From: Leucobacter salsicius M1-8
Lineage (GTDB): Bacteria > Actinomycetota > Actinomycetes > Actinomycetales > Microbacteriaceae
DNA: 64,000 nucleotides
Reading direction: 5' to 3'
NCBI RefSeq assembly: GCF_000350525.1
Contig: NZ_AOCN01000022.1
Location: forward strand, 62,001-126,000
In this document: positions 25,125-33,164 of the stretch, piece by piece
Layout of the letters: each line of letters starts with the position of its first letter
Position numbering within the stretch: position 1 is the first letter of the stretch
Notes under the pieces: model-generated
What the model saw: the letters and a program-made list of their open reading frames with translations, nothing else
Told to the model about the DNA's origin: nothing
Databases searched by the model: none
Program-made: the position numbers and the translations under genes

Positions 25125-26184
25125 GCTGGAGCTCGCTTTCCGTGGGGCTGGTCACGACCGTGCCGACGACGCGGCGCAGCCAAGAGTCGCGGCTGGCGAG
25201 CGCGGCCCGCGCGATCTCGCTCTCGGGGGCGTACATGTCGAAGCCGTGACACCCGCCCGACCAGACGTGCAGCTCGGCCTGGCCGCCGGTCGCCCAGATG
25301 CGGCTGGCGTAGTCGGTGTTTTCGTCGCGGAACATCTCGGCCGCGCCGACCTCGATGAGGGCGGGCGGGAGACCCGACAGGTCGGTGGCGCGCGACGGTG
25401 CCGCGTAGGCGGGCGCCTGCTCCGAGAACGCGAGGTCCTCGCCGAGCACGCACCGCCACGCGAGCAGGTTTGCGTCGCGCGGCCAGGTGCCGATGCCGTC
25501 GTACTGCAGGCTCGACGGCGTGGAGTTGGTGTTGTCGATCATGGGGCACAGCAGCAGTTGCCCCGCGATGCGCGGGCCGCCGCGGTCGCGCGCCATGAGT
25601 GACACCGCGGCCGCGAACCCGCCACCGGCGCTGCCGCCCATAACGATGAGGCGATCCGGATCGCCGCCCAGCTGGGCCGCGTGCTGCGCGACCCAGCTGG
25701 TGGCGGCGTAGTTGTCCTCGACGCCCGCGGGGAAGGGATCCTCAGGGGCGAGCCGGTACTCAACGTTGATGCCGATGACGGTGTGGCGAGCGACGAGGTC
25801 GGCCACGCGCGCGTGCTCCCACGAGCGGTGGCCCACGATCATGCCGCCGCCGTGGAAATTCACGAGGATGGGAAGGAGCTGTTGCTCAGCGGGCGTCTCC
25901 GTACCGGGGGCGCGACCGGTGGGCGTGAACACCGTAATCTCCAGCTCCGGGGCGCCGGCGGGCCCCGCGATCGTGAGCTCCTCGTATGACACAGTGAACT
26001 GCGCGGCTACCTCGGCGGCACCCGGAAAAGCCGGGCCCGCGCCGCGCATGTGCGGCAGCGTCTCGAGGCTCATGGGTGGCTGCGGATTGGCCGCCATGGC
26101 CTCCAGCACGGGTGCGATCTCGGGATCGAACGGCACGGGTGCCAGCTGCGGGCTGCCCGCCGCAAGGGGGGTCTGGTTCGTCAC
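25117..26184 (-). CDS. Alpha/beta hydrolase, hormone-sensitive-lipase family (esterase 2)
   Basis: A 355-residue paralogue of the following gene: oxyanion HGGGMI, elbow GGSAGGG, acid near AAEMFRDE and His in GCHGFD. The N-terminal cap (PLAAGSPQLAPVPFDPEIAPVL) differs from its partner, hinting at different acyl or alcohol specificity. It starts 2 bp after the aldo/keto reductase gene, so the whole block is one transcript. Predicted role is release of alcohol or acid from ester conjugates. Confidence 0.88.
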   Translation of the reverse strand: MTNQTPLAAGSPQLAPVPFDPEIAPVLEAMAANPQPPMSLETLPHMRGAGPAFPGAAEVAAQFTVSYEELTIAGPAGAPELEITVFTPTGRAPGTETPAEQQLLPILVNFHGGGMIVGHRSWEHARVADLVARHTVIGINVEYRLAPEDPFPAGVEDNYAATSWVAQHAAQLGGDPDRLIVMGGSAGGGFAAAVSLMARDRGGPRIAGQLLLCPMIDNTNSTPSSLQYDGIGTWPRDANLLAWRCVLGEDLAFSEQAPAYAAPSRATDLSGLPPALIEVGAAEMFRDENTDYASRIWATGGQAELHVWSGGCHGFDMYAPESEIARAALASRDSWLRRVVGTVVTSPTESELQHA

Positions 26185-26186
26185 GA

Positions 26187-27155
26187 TTACGGCCCTTCGG
26201 GGTTGACGACGTCGCGGTCGGCCCAGAACGGGGTCACGAGCTCGCGAATGGTGGCGGCGCCCGAGCGCTCGAGCAGCTTCAGGCTGTCGAGGTTCGCCTC
26301 AAGCTGGGCCACGCTTGACGCACCGAAGAGGGTGTTCGCGGTCACCTCGTGGGTCAGCGTGAACGCGATCGCGAGCTGGGCGGGCGTTGCACCGAGCTGC
26401 TCAGCGACCCGCACGAAGCCGGGCACGTCATTGATGATGCGCTGGCGAATGCCGCCCGGGTCGCGGCCGACCTCGCGGTCGGTCGCGACCTTGCCTGCCA
26501 GGTAGCCGCCCTCCATCACATCTGACGCCTGCATCGCGAGCCCCTGATCCCAGAGCTTCTGGAACGGGGCACCGTCGGGAATGGAACGTCGCGAGACGCT
26601 GTACTTGAGCTGCGCCATGCAGGGGGCGTCGACGCCCTCGGCAGCGGCGATGTCGATGAGCTGCTGCACGTTCGAAGCCGACCAGTTGTTGACGCCCCAG
26701 GCGCGAATCAGGCCGTCGCGCTGGAGCTCAGCGAGGCTGAGCACGAGGTCGCGCAGCTCGAGGTCGTCGCGGCGCAGGTCGCCGAGCACGACGAGGTCGG
26801 CGTGCTCGCTGCCCACGCGAAAGAGCGCGCCCTCAAGCTGAGGGCGGAAGCCGTGCTCGGGGTCGAAGCCCTCGAGCCAGAGCTTGGCTGAAAGCAGGTA
26901 GTCGTCGCGCTTGATCTGCGCGGCGCGGACCGCGGCCGAAAAGATGATGTCTGTGAACGCAGGCGGGAAGCCGGGGGCGCTGTAAACGCCCACGTCGAAC
27001 AGATTGATGCCGCGGTCGACGGCGGTGCGCAGCAGCTGCACGGTGTCCTCGAAGTGCATGCGATCGTAGACGTGCCAGGAGCCGAGCGCGAAGAGCGAGG
27101 TTTCGAGGCCGCTCGTGCCGAGCTTGCGGCGGGGGATCTGGGCGGTGGGGGTCAT
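26187..27155 (-). CDS. Aldo/keto reductase-fold oxidoreductase, atypical active site (AKR 1)
   Basis: A 322-residue TIM-barrel protein. The catalytic Asp and Tyr are visible in LFDVGVYS and Lys in SAKLWLEGF, but the usual histidine (LIHW in the family) is replaced: the strand reads LVVLGDLRRDD. The C-terminal GxSS cofactor segment (LFGASSVAQLEANL) is kept, so NADP binding is likely. The same substitution occurs in the paralogue at 31.2 kb, so it is a subfamily trait, not decay. Reaction unknown; sits between the zinc dehydrogenase and esterase genes. Confidence 0.82.
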   Translation of the reverse strand: MTPTAQIPRRKLGTSGLETSLFALGSWHVYDRMHFEDTVQLLRTAVDRGINLFDVGVYSAPGFPPAFTDIIFSAAVRAAQIKRDDYLLSAKLWLEGFDPEHGFRPQLEGALFRVGSEHADLVVLGDLRRDDLELRDLVLSLAELQRDGLIRAWGVNNWSASNVQQLIDIAAAEGVDAPCMAQLKYSVSRRSIPDGAPFQKLWDQGLAMQASDVMEGGYLAGKVATDREVGRDPGGIRQRIINDVPGFVRVAEQLGATPAQLAIAFTLTHEVTANTLFGASSVAQLEANLDSLKLLERSGAATIRELVTPFWADRDVVNPEGP

Positions 27156-27199
27156 CGTTGTCCTCTCACGGGGTGGAATGGTTGGGGTGAGTCAGCTGG

Positions 27200-28318
27200 C
27201 TAACCGGCGGCGTCAATACGCGGGTCGATGACTGCCTTGACCTCGCCGAGCTCGTGCATGTTTGCGATGCGCGCGGAGGCGTGGGCGAGCCCGCAGGGGG
27301 CCGAGAACAGCTCATCCCAGGGGAAGCGATCAGCGAACGACTTGAAGAACTCGATCGAACGGAAATAGTCAGACACGTCCCCGTTGAGCGAACCGACGAC
27401 GGTGAGTTCCTTGCCCATGATCGCCGACAGCGGGAACGCATCGCCGACGGGGCCGGTCGAGCCCACGACAGCGAAGGTGGCGCGCTGGGCCGCAATCGCG
27501 ACGGCCTCCGGGCCGATGGAGGGGGCGCCCGCGAAATCGAGCACCAGGTCGGCGCCGTGCCCCCCAGTGAGTTCCATCACCCGAGCGATCGTCGCTTCAG
27601 ATCCGGCAGCGATGTCGACGACCGCGTCGGCCCCGAAGCGCTTGGCAAGCTCGAGGCGGGCCGCGGGGGCGCCAACCGTGATGACCTGGGCCGCGCCCGA
27701 AATGCTGGCGACCGCCGTCGCGAAGATGCCCAGAGCGCCCGACCCCTGCACGACGACGCGCGATCCGGCACGAACGCCGCCCGCGCGATCGAAGGCGCGC
27801 AGCACGGTCTTGGCCGCGCAGCCTGCGGCCGAGGCCCAGGTGTCCTTGACCTCGGCGGGCAGCTTGAGTTTCTGCGCACCAGGCACGACGTAGGCGTACT
27901 CCGCGAGGCCGGCTGTCGCGAACGGGGCGGCGTCCGAGCGCTGGAGAAATCCGTAGCCGCGTTTGGCGCAGGCGACGGGCTGGCGCAGCACGGTGCAGCC
28001 GTAGCACTCGCCGCAGACCGACTCCGACCAGCCGATGCGGTCACCGACATGCAGCGGCTCGCCGAGCGCATCGACGGTGCCGTCGCCGACCGCGATGACC
28101 TCGCCGACCATCTCGTGGCCGAGCACCATGGGGAGCATGCCGGGGAAGGTCATCTTGCCCGCCCAGATTTCGATGTCGGTACCGCAGAGCGTGGTGCAGG
28201 TGATCTGTACGAGGGCGGCTCCGGGCTCGATGGCCTCGGGGAGGGGCAGGGTTTGCATGGTCAGCGGGGCGCCGTGCTCGGTGAGAACGGCTGCGCGGGT
28301 GGACGTGGGAATCGTCAT
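27200..28318 (-). CDS. Zinc-binding medium-chain alcohol dehydrogenase
   Basis: A 372-residue MDR enzyme. Catalytic-zinc residues are Cys in TTLCGTDIEIW and the His-Glu pair in LGHEMVG; the structural-zinc cysteines are in VCGECYGCTVLRQPVACAKRG-like spacing C-x2-C-x2-C-x7-C. The nucleotide fold shows GSGALG. It would oxidise an alcohol (or reduce an aldehyde) with NAD(P). It is the first gene of the seven-gene leftward operon that runs to 20840. ATG at 28318 has GGAG 7 bp upstream; the in-frame extension to 28375 crosses the operator and is rejected. Confidence 0.88.
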   Translation of the reverse strand: MTIPTSTRAAVLTEHGAPLTMQTLPLPEAIEPGAALVQITCTTLCGTDIEIWAGKMTFPGMLPMVLGHEMVGEVIAVGDGTVDALGEPLHVGDRIGWSESVCGECYGCTVLRQPVACAKRGYGFLQRSDAAPFATAGLAEYAYVVPGAQKLKLPAEVKDTWASAAGCAAKTVLRAFDRAGGVRAGSRVVVQGSGALGIFATAVASISGAAQVITVGAPAARLELAKRFGADAVVDIAAGSEATIARVMELTGGHGADLVLDFAGAPSIGPEAVAIAAQRATFAVVGSTGPVGDAFPLSAIMGKELTVVGSLNGDVSDYFRSIEFFKSFADRFPWDELFSAPCGLAHASARIANMHELGEVKAVIDPRIDAAG

Positions 28319-28384
28319 CGAGTGCTCCAAATTCGTCTGTCGTCGACATGGCGCCTTTGCTCGCATGCCGATCATGTGGTTTTA

Positions 28385-28400
28385 TTCTACATACGTTGAA
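28385..28400. promoter_or_regulatory. TTCTAC-N4-GTTGAA operator copy (site 2)
   Basis: TTCTAC ATAC GTTGAA, flanked by GTTTTA on the left and CTTAAC on the right, lies between the divergent alcohol dehydrogenase operon (start 28318) and the amidohydrolase at 28486. On the minus strand the left half reads GTAGAATAA, a good -10 box for the leftward operon. Confidence 0.7.
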
Positions 28401-28485
28401 CTTAACGGGAAGCCCAAAGTTGGGTGTCCCGAATAAAGGCCGCACGTTGGCCATAACGCAGCCGAAGATGGCTGCAGGAGGAGCG

Positions 28486-29916
28486 ATGACGCGAATGGAC
28501 GCTGCAGAAAGCACGGGCAATGCTGATCTGGTGATGCGTGGAGGTGCCGTGCTCGTCATGGATGCGGCGGCGAGTCGGGCCAGTTCCGTCGCCGTGCGCG
28601 CTGGTCACATTATTGCCGTCGGCTCAGACGCCGAGGTCGATCACCTGGTGGGCGAAACGACGCGCGTCATTGACCTTGCCGGTCGGGCCGTGCTGCCCGG
28701 TATTAATGACTCGCACCTGCATGGATCCTGGCTCGGAGCGCGCTGGCCGCACACCTTCTTTGGTGGTGACCCGGCGGTCGAGCAGCCGACGGGCGCGCTC
28801 GTGTCGACCCGTGCCGAGCGCCGCGCCGCGATTGGGAAGGCGGGCCAGCTGCTGACCGAGCTCGGCATCACGAGCTACACCGAGCCCGGGATTGGCCCCG
28901 GCGAGGACAGTGGCGAGACCGGTTGCTTCCACAGCGAAGTGATCGACATTTACCGAGAGCTCGCTGATGCGGGCAAACTGAGCCAGCGCGTCACCCTGCT
29001 CGCGCTGTACGGCGTGCTCGACGGACCCAGCGATGTGGATGTCGTCGTGGATGGGATCCGGTCGTGCGTGGCGCAGGGCGAGGAGCGCGACCCCCGGTGG
29101 TTTGCCATTCCCGGAGTAAAGATCTTTGGCGATCTCATTCCACTCTCGCGTCAGGCCTGGACCTCGCACGCATACGATGACGGCACCCACGGCACCCTGC
29201 TTGTGAACGGCGACTCGATCGAAGAAAGGGCCGAGGGGCTAGCGGCGATGGTGCGCGAGGCGCATCTCGCCGGCCTGCAAGTGGGGCTCCATGCGACCGG
29301 CGACCTCACGATCGACCTCGCACTCGATGCGATTGCGGTGGCCGAGCGGGAGCCCGGGGCACCCGCGGCCCGAGACCTCGGGCACGTCATTATTCACGGT
29401 GACCTCGTCACCCCCGCGCAGCTCAAGCGCATGGCCGAACTGGGCGTGTGGCTCAATACGCAGGCGGGCATCGCTGCGCAGACCAACGGTTGGCTCGCGG
29501 GCATGCTGGGCGAGCAGGTCGCGGCCCAGGCCTGGCCGCTCGCCGCCGCGATCGATGCGGGCGTGCTCGTGCTCTCCTCGGACTCCCCGGTGCTCGGGTT
29601 CGACTGGCGCGTGGGTGTCGCCGACGCCGATGCAAGGATTCTTGCGACGCAGGCTGGTTCTGGTGGCGGTGAGGAGGGATCCGGATCGGGTCCCACGGGC
29701 GACGCGGATGCGCGGCTGCACGCCCTGCTGCGCGCCTACACCGCGGTACCCGCGGCGCAGGATCGTGCCGACGCCTGGAAGGGCACGGTTGAGGTGGGCA
29801 AGGTTGCCGACCTCGTGGTGCTTGAGCGGGATCCCTTCGATGTGGGCGCGGCCGGCCTGCCCGGTGTTGCAGTGGACATGACGGTGCTCGACGGTCGGGT
29901 GGTGTTTGAGCGGTAG
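28486..29916 (+). CDS. Amidohydrolase family 3 (YtcJ-like) hydrolase
   Basis: A 476-residue paralogue of the hydrolase at the left end. Metal-site elements are NDSHLHGSW, GVKIFGDLIP, GLHATGD, VIIHGDLV and LSSDSP; here the first motif is HLH instead of HAH. A glycine/serine-rich low-complexity insert (SGGGEEGSGSG) follows the last motif. The substrate is unknown, probably an amide, carbamate or cyclic imide. The ATG at 28486 is chosen because GGAGG stands 4-5 bp before it; upstream in-frame codons overlap the promoter. Monocistronic. Confidence 0.85.
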   Translation: MTRMDAAESTGNADLVMRGGAVLVMDAAASRASSVAVRAGHIIAVGSDAEVDHLVGETTRVIDLAGRAVLPGINDSHLHGSWLGARWPHTFFGGDPAVEQPTGALVSTRAERRAAIGKAGQLLTELGITSYTEPGIGPGEDSGETGCFHSEVIDIYRELADAGKLSQRVTLLALYGVLDGPSDVDVVVDGIRSCVAQGEERDPRWFAIPGVKIFGDLIPLSRQAWTSHAYDDGTHGTLLVNGDSIEERAEGLAAMVREAHLAGLQVGLHATGDLTIDLALDAIAVAEREPGAPAARDLGHVIIHGDLVTPAQLKRMAELGVWLNTQAGIAAQTNGWLAGMLGEQVAAQAWPLAAAIDAGVLVLSSDSPVLGFDWRVGVADADARILATQAGSGGGEEGSGSGPTGDADARLHALLRAYTAVPAAQDRADAWKGTVEVGKVADLVVLERDPFDVGAAGLPGVAVDMTVLDGRVVFER

Positions 29917-29959
29917 TCGTGGGCGGGTTGGCGCCCACCCGCGCCCATTCGCGTCCGTG

Positions 29960-29993
29960 TCTACCTGTGTTTACGGTCTACCTGTGTTTACGG
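29960..29993. repeat. 17-bp direct tandem repeat, two copies
   Basis: TCTACCTGTGTTTACGG occurs twice back to back (29960-29976 and 29977-29993) with no mismatch. The wording TGTCTAC and TTACGGT recalls the arms of the dispersed palindromic repeat, so it may be a decayed fragment of that family. Confidence 0.6.
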
Positions 29994-30196
29994 TTGCCTG
30001 GCTTCGGCTGGGCCTGAACGGCGGTGGCGCAACGCCCTGAACCCGACGCGACCGAAGCGTGACGAACCTCTATGGATGGGACGACGGCCTAGGGGATGGT
30101 CGCCCATCGAGGCGCGCAATTCGTAGCGCCTGGTGCCAAACCTAGGCCTTCGTCACTGCGACCCGGGGCGGGCAGCGCGCACGGCCGCCACCCTGC

Positions 30197-30227
30197 CCCA
30201 ATCGCCCAATCGCCCAATCGCCCAACG
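30197..30227. repeat. 8-bp tandem repeat
   Basis: CCCAATCG is repeated three times, followed by a partial copy CCCAACG. Simple slippage-type repeat; no function apparent. Confidence 0.6.
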
Positions 30228-30276
30228 CGCGACGTGGCGGGGACCGGCGCCCCCGCGCCCACGCCCCGCAAAAGCG

Positions 30277-31014
30277 CTACGTCAGCAGCTGACCCCCATC
30301 GACGGCCAAGCTCACCCCCGTGATGTGCGAGGCGCCCGCGAGAAACACGACGGCCGGGGCGATGTCCGAGATCTTGGCGAGGTCGCCGAGGGGGATCCGG
30401 CTCGACCAGGCCTCGCGTGCGGGTGATCCCTCGGGCATGCCCATCTCGAGCATCGGGGTAAGCACGGGTCCCGGGGCGACCGCGTTGACACGGATACCGT
30501 GGGCGGCAAGCTCGATGGCTGACCAGCGGGTGACGGAGTCGACGGCCGCCTTGCTCGACTCGTAGGCACCCATCCCGGGGGTGGGCTGGCGGCCACCGAT
30601 CGACGAGATGTTGACGATGGCCCCGCCCCCGCCCGCGGCGATCCGGTGCCGCGCGAAGGCCTGGGTCACGGTGAAGGTGCCGACCACATTGACGTCGAGG
30701 ATTGAGCGGTACGCCTCGGGGGTGAGCTCGGTGACGGCACCGTGCACCGAGAGGATGCCCGCGTTGTTGACGAGCACGTCGACGCCGCTTGGCTCGGAGA
30801 GCGATGAGAACGCACTAGCGACCGCGGCGGCATCAGTGATGTCGAGGGGGAGCGGGGTCGCCCCCAGCTCTGAGGCGGCGGAAGTCACGGCGTCCGCGTC
30901 GCGATCCGCGAGCACAACGTGATCGCCCGCTGCGATGAAGGCGCGGGCGATGCCCTGGCCAATACCGCCGGCGCCGCCCGTGATGAGCACTGTGCGAGGG
31001 GTGGGTGAAGACAT
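30277..31014 (-). CDS. Short-chain dehydrogenase/reductase (SDR 1)
   Basis: A 245-residue classical SDR: cofactor motif TGGAGGIGQG at the N-terminus with Asp in LADRDAD (NAD preference), NNAG, catalytic Ser in NISSIGG and Tyr-x3-Lys in AYESSK. It would interconvert an alcohol and a ketone; the substrate is unknown. It is transcribed leftward alone from a divergent promoter shared with the second aldo/keto reductase. AAGGAG lies 5 bp before the ATG. Confidence 0.9.
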   Translation of the reverse strand: MSSPTPRTVLITGGAGGIGQGIARAFIAAGDHVVLADRDADAVTSAASELGATPLPLDITDAAAVASAFSSLSEPSGVDVLVNNAGILSVHGAVTELTPEAYRSILDVNVVGTFTVTQAFARHRIAAGGGGAIVNISSIGGRQPTPGMGAYESSKAAVDSVTRWSAIELAAHGIRVNAVAPGPVLTPMLEMGMPEGSPAREAWSSRIPLGDLAKISDIAPAVVFLAGASHITGVSLAVDGGQLLT

Positions 31015-31097
31015 GGGACTCCTTTGTCGAGGTTGTCAAGAATTGCCAAGGATTGCCGACCGCTGCCAGGGGTGTGATGGCGGCCACCGTGTTTATA

Positions 31098-31113
31098 TTA
31101 TACGATCGTAGAA
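31098..31113. promoter_or_regulatory. TTATAC-N4-GTAGAA operator copy (site 3)
   Basis: TTATAC GATC GTAGAA, flanked by GTTTATA and AATAACG, lies midway between the SDR (start 31014) and the aldo/keto reductase (start 31162). The outer bases GTT and AAC extend the dyad. One arm base differs from the consensus TTCTAC. Confidence 0.65.
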
Positions 31114-31161
31114 AATAACGGGAGTGCGAACTCGTACCCCGCGTGCTGCAAGGAGGCGGTT

Positions 31162-32160
31162 GTGGAGTTTGACGGCAAGGTACCCACGCGAACACTTGGC
31201 CCGGGCGGCCCTGAAGTTCCGGTATTCGCACTCGGATCGTGGAACATCTGGGACCGCATGGACGCTGGCGGGCGTCGCGCGCTCATGTCGCGCGCGGTCG
31301 AGGCGGGGGCCGCGTTCTTTGATGTCGCCTACTACAACATGGGTCCGCACGCGGAGGCATCGCGCACCGACCTGCTCTTTGGTGAGACGCTGCGCGAGCT
31401 GAGCCTGGCGCGCTCCGACTATCAGCTCTGCGGCAAGCTGTGGCTCTGGGAGTATCCGGCCACAGGGTTTGCGGCACAAATGGACGAGTCGCTTGCGCGC
31501 ATCGGTGCGGGTGCTGGTGGGCCCGAATCGTTCGACACGGTCGTTGTCGGAGACTTCTTTGGCGACATCGACATCGCCCAGGTGGTGCGAGACGTGCAGG
31601 CCGAGATTGCGCGCGGCAGCTTCGCCAGCTGGGGGGTCAACAACTGGCCAGCCGAGGCGCTGCAGCTCGCGCTCGACACCGCCCGGGTTGAGGGGCTCAC
31701 GCCGCCCAGCTTTGCGCAGCTCAAGTACGGTCTCGTGCGACGGAGTATGGCCGAGGGAAATTACTATGGCCGCTGGTTTGGTGAGGGCACGTTGGCGCTG
31801 CAGGCCTCGGACGCATTCGAGGGCGGCATCCTCGTCGGCAAGCTCAACCCGAAGCGCAAGATCGGTGCCGACGTCGGTGGGATCCGCGAGCGCATCGTAG
31901 GAGCCTACCCCGAAGTGCTGCGCATCGCAGAGTCCTTCGGCGCCACCCCCGCGCAGCTGGGGCTCGCATTTTGCCTCGCCAACCCGGCGACCGCAAACGT
32001 GTTGTTCGGTGCCTCGAGTGAGGCGCAGCTGAACGACAACCTGGGTGCGATTACTCTGCTCGAGTCCGACGGGGCCGATGCGATCCGCGAGGCCACCGCC
32101 GAGCTGTGGCTCGACCGCGAGGTGCGGGCGGACGGCCTGTGGGAGTCGCCGGCTGCTTAG
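31162..32160 (+). CDS. Aldo/keto reductase-fold oxidoreductase, atypical active site (AKR 2)
   Basis: A 332-residue paralogue of the protein at 26.2-27.2 kb. Asp and Tyr are in FFDVAYYN, Lys in CGKLWLWEY, but the family histidine is again absent (TVVVGDFFGDID). The C-terminal GASSEAQLNDNL segment suggests a nucleotide site. The start is GTG at 31162 with AAGGAGG 6 bp upstream. It is divergent from an SDR gene, and both presumably act on the same class of carbonyl compound. Whether it reduces a ketone or is a lyase/dehydratase-like variant cannot be told. Confidence 0.8.
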   Translation: MEFDGKVPTRTLGPGGPEVPVFALGSWNIWDRMDAGGRRALMSRAVEAGAAFFDVAYYNMGPHAEASRTDLLFGETLRELSLARSDYQLCGKLWLWEYPATGFAAQMDESLARIGAGAGGPESFDTVVVGDFFGDIDIAQVVRDVQAEIARGSFASWGVNNWPAEALQLALDTARVEGLTPPSFAQLKYGLVRRSMAEGNYYGRWFGEGTLALQASDAFEGGILVGKLNPKRKIGADVGGIRERIVGAYPEVLRIAESFGATPAQLGLAFCLANPATANVLFGASSEAQLNDNLGAITLLESDGADAIREATAELWLDREVRADGLWESPAA

Positions 32161-32186
32161 GGGTGCGTCTCTGAGTGTGGAGAGCA

Positions 32187-32231
32187 GTGGGCACGTGCGG
32201 CGGCTGTTGTTGAGTCGCGGCACGTGCCCAC
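32187..32231. terminator. Hairpin between converging genes
   Basis: GTGGGCACGTGC and GCACGTGCCCAC form a perfect 12-bp stem around a 21-nt loop, between the ends of the aldo/keto reductase and the leftward hydrolase gene. No T-run; a bidirectional transcript-end structure is likely. Confidence 0.5.
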
Positions 32232-32274
32232 AGTGTGGTTGCCCCGGGCCGTGGCCCGGGGTGATGATCCGGAT

Positions 32275-32997
32275 CTATTGGGCGAGGAACTCGAGCGCCG
32301 CTGCTCGAAACTCCGGGCTGTCCAGGGCGCCGCGGTGGTCGCCGGGCACTCGGGTGAGTGTGGCCTGTGGTAGTGCCTCCACGAGAGATTCGATGCCCTG
32401 AGTCATGTGGTCCTCGGAGCCCGCCACGAGCAGTGTGGGCACCTCGGGGCCGCCGGTTGCGGGGGTGAAGGGCTCCGAGGCAAGTCCGGGGATCAGCTGC
32501 GCGAGCGAGGCGGTATCGCGGCCGGGCGCCGAAATCATGCCGGCCATTATGCCGACGAGCGGATTGCCGGGGGCTGCACCGCTCAGTGCTGCCGAAAGCT
32601 CTGCGGGGTCAACCGCGGCGAATGGTTCGAAGGGGCTCGTGCCTCCGAGCACCACGCGCCGCACGCGCGCGTCTGCGCCGGGCAGCTCCCAGCCCAGGCG
32701 TCCGCCCAGGGAGTAGCCGATGACGTCGAGTTCGCCCGCGGGGAACTCGGCCGCCGCGGCACTCAGGATGGCTGCGATCACGGCGGACGCGGTGGCGTTA
32801 GCGGCACTCGCGATCGCCGGGCTGTCGCCGTGGCCGGGGAGGTCGACGGCAATTGCCGTACGTCCGGCTGCGGCGAGCGCCTCGCCCCAGCCCGTGTTGA
32901 TGAAGTCTTCGGCGGCGCTCGAGGCAAAGCCGTGGATGAGCACGATTGGGGGGAGCATGGACTGTTCGGTTCCGAGGTGGTGCGTTGCGAGGGGCAT
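32275..32997 (-). CDS. Alpha/beta hydrolase (MenH/BioH-like small hydrolase)
   Basis: A 240-residue alpha/beta-fold hydrolase. The oxyanion region is VLIHGFASS, the nucleophile elbow GYSLGG, the acid in VAGSEDHMT and the His in GDHRGAL, so a complete Ser-Asp-His triad is present. It resembles small esterases and C-C hydrolases; meta-cleavage C-C hydrolase activity is possible but not shown by sequence. The gene is divergent from the methyltransferase-like gene, with an operator copy in between. Confidence 0.82.
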   Translation of the reverse strand: MPLATHHLGTEQSMLPPIVLIHGFASSAAEDFINTGWGEALAAAGRTAIAVDLPGHGDSPAIASAANATASAVIAAILSAAAAEFPAGELDVIGYSLGGRLGWELPGADARVRRVVLGGTSPFEPFAAVDPAELSAALSGAAPGNPLVGIMAGMISAPGRDTASLAQLIPGLASEPFTPATGGPEVPTLLVAGSEDHMTQGIESLVEALPQATLTRVPGDHRGALDSPEFRAAALEFLAQ

Positions 32998-33032
32998 GGA
33001 GCGGTACCTTTCGACGATGAAGCGGTTTGTTT

Positions 33033-33048
33033 TTCTATGCTAGTAGAA
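33033..33048. promoter_or_regulatory. TTCTAT-N4-GTAGAA operator copy (site 4)
   Basis: TTTTCTA and TAGAAAA form perfect 7-bp arms (33031-33050) with a 6-nt centre; the right flank AATAAGC is shared with site 1. It lies between the leftward alpha/beta hydrolase (start 32997) and the rightward methyltransferase-like gene (start 33165). Confidence 0.7.
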
Positions 33049-33164
33049 AATAAGCCAGTTACTCGCTGGACATTATCTGTCTACGCTTGTAGAGTTTCCC
33101 GCAGACCAACTCTTGGACACCGCTGTCCCGCCCGTCGGCAGGACCTGACACGCAAGGAATCCTC

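Larger units (their letters stand above)
29917..30276. other. 360-bp intergenic stretch without a supported gene
   Basis: The stretch separates two converging genes. It holds two short tandem repeats listed separately and an 8-bp inverted pair GGCCTAGG/CCTAGGCC (near 30087 and 30141). Short frames on both strands have no start signals or recognisable protein pattern. No convincing terminator stem with a T-run was seen. Confidence 0.5.

Noticed and set aside
27254-28399. A 381-codon plus-strand frame
   Set aside because: Antisense of the zinc alcohol dehydrogenase, running through the operator region; composition is Gly/Arg/His-rich noise.
30197-30227. Possible CRISPR-like array
   Set aside because: The 8-bp units are back to back with no spacers; it is a simple tandem repeat.
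30089-30323. Short frames on both strands in the 360-bp intergenic stretch
   Set aside because: They consist of Pro/Arg/Ala low-complexity text over tandem repeats, and lack ribosome sites.
31093-32223. A 376-codon minus-strand frame
   Set aside because: Antisense of the second aldo/keto reductase, which has clear family motifs.
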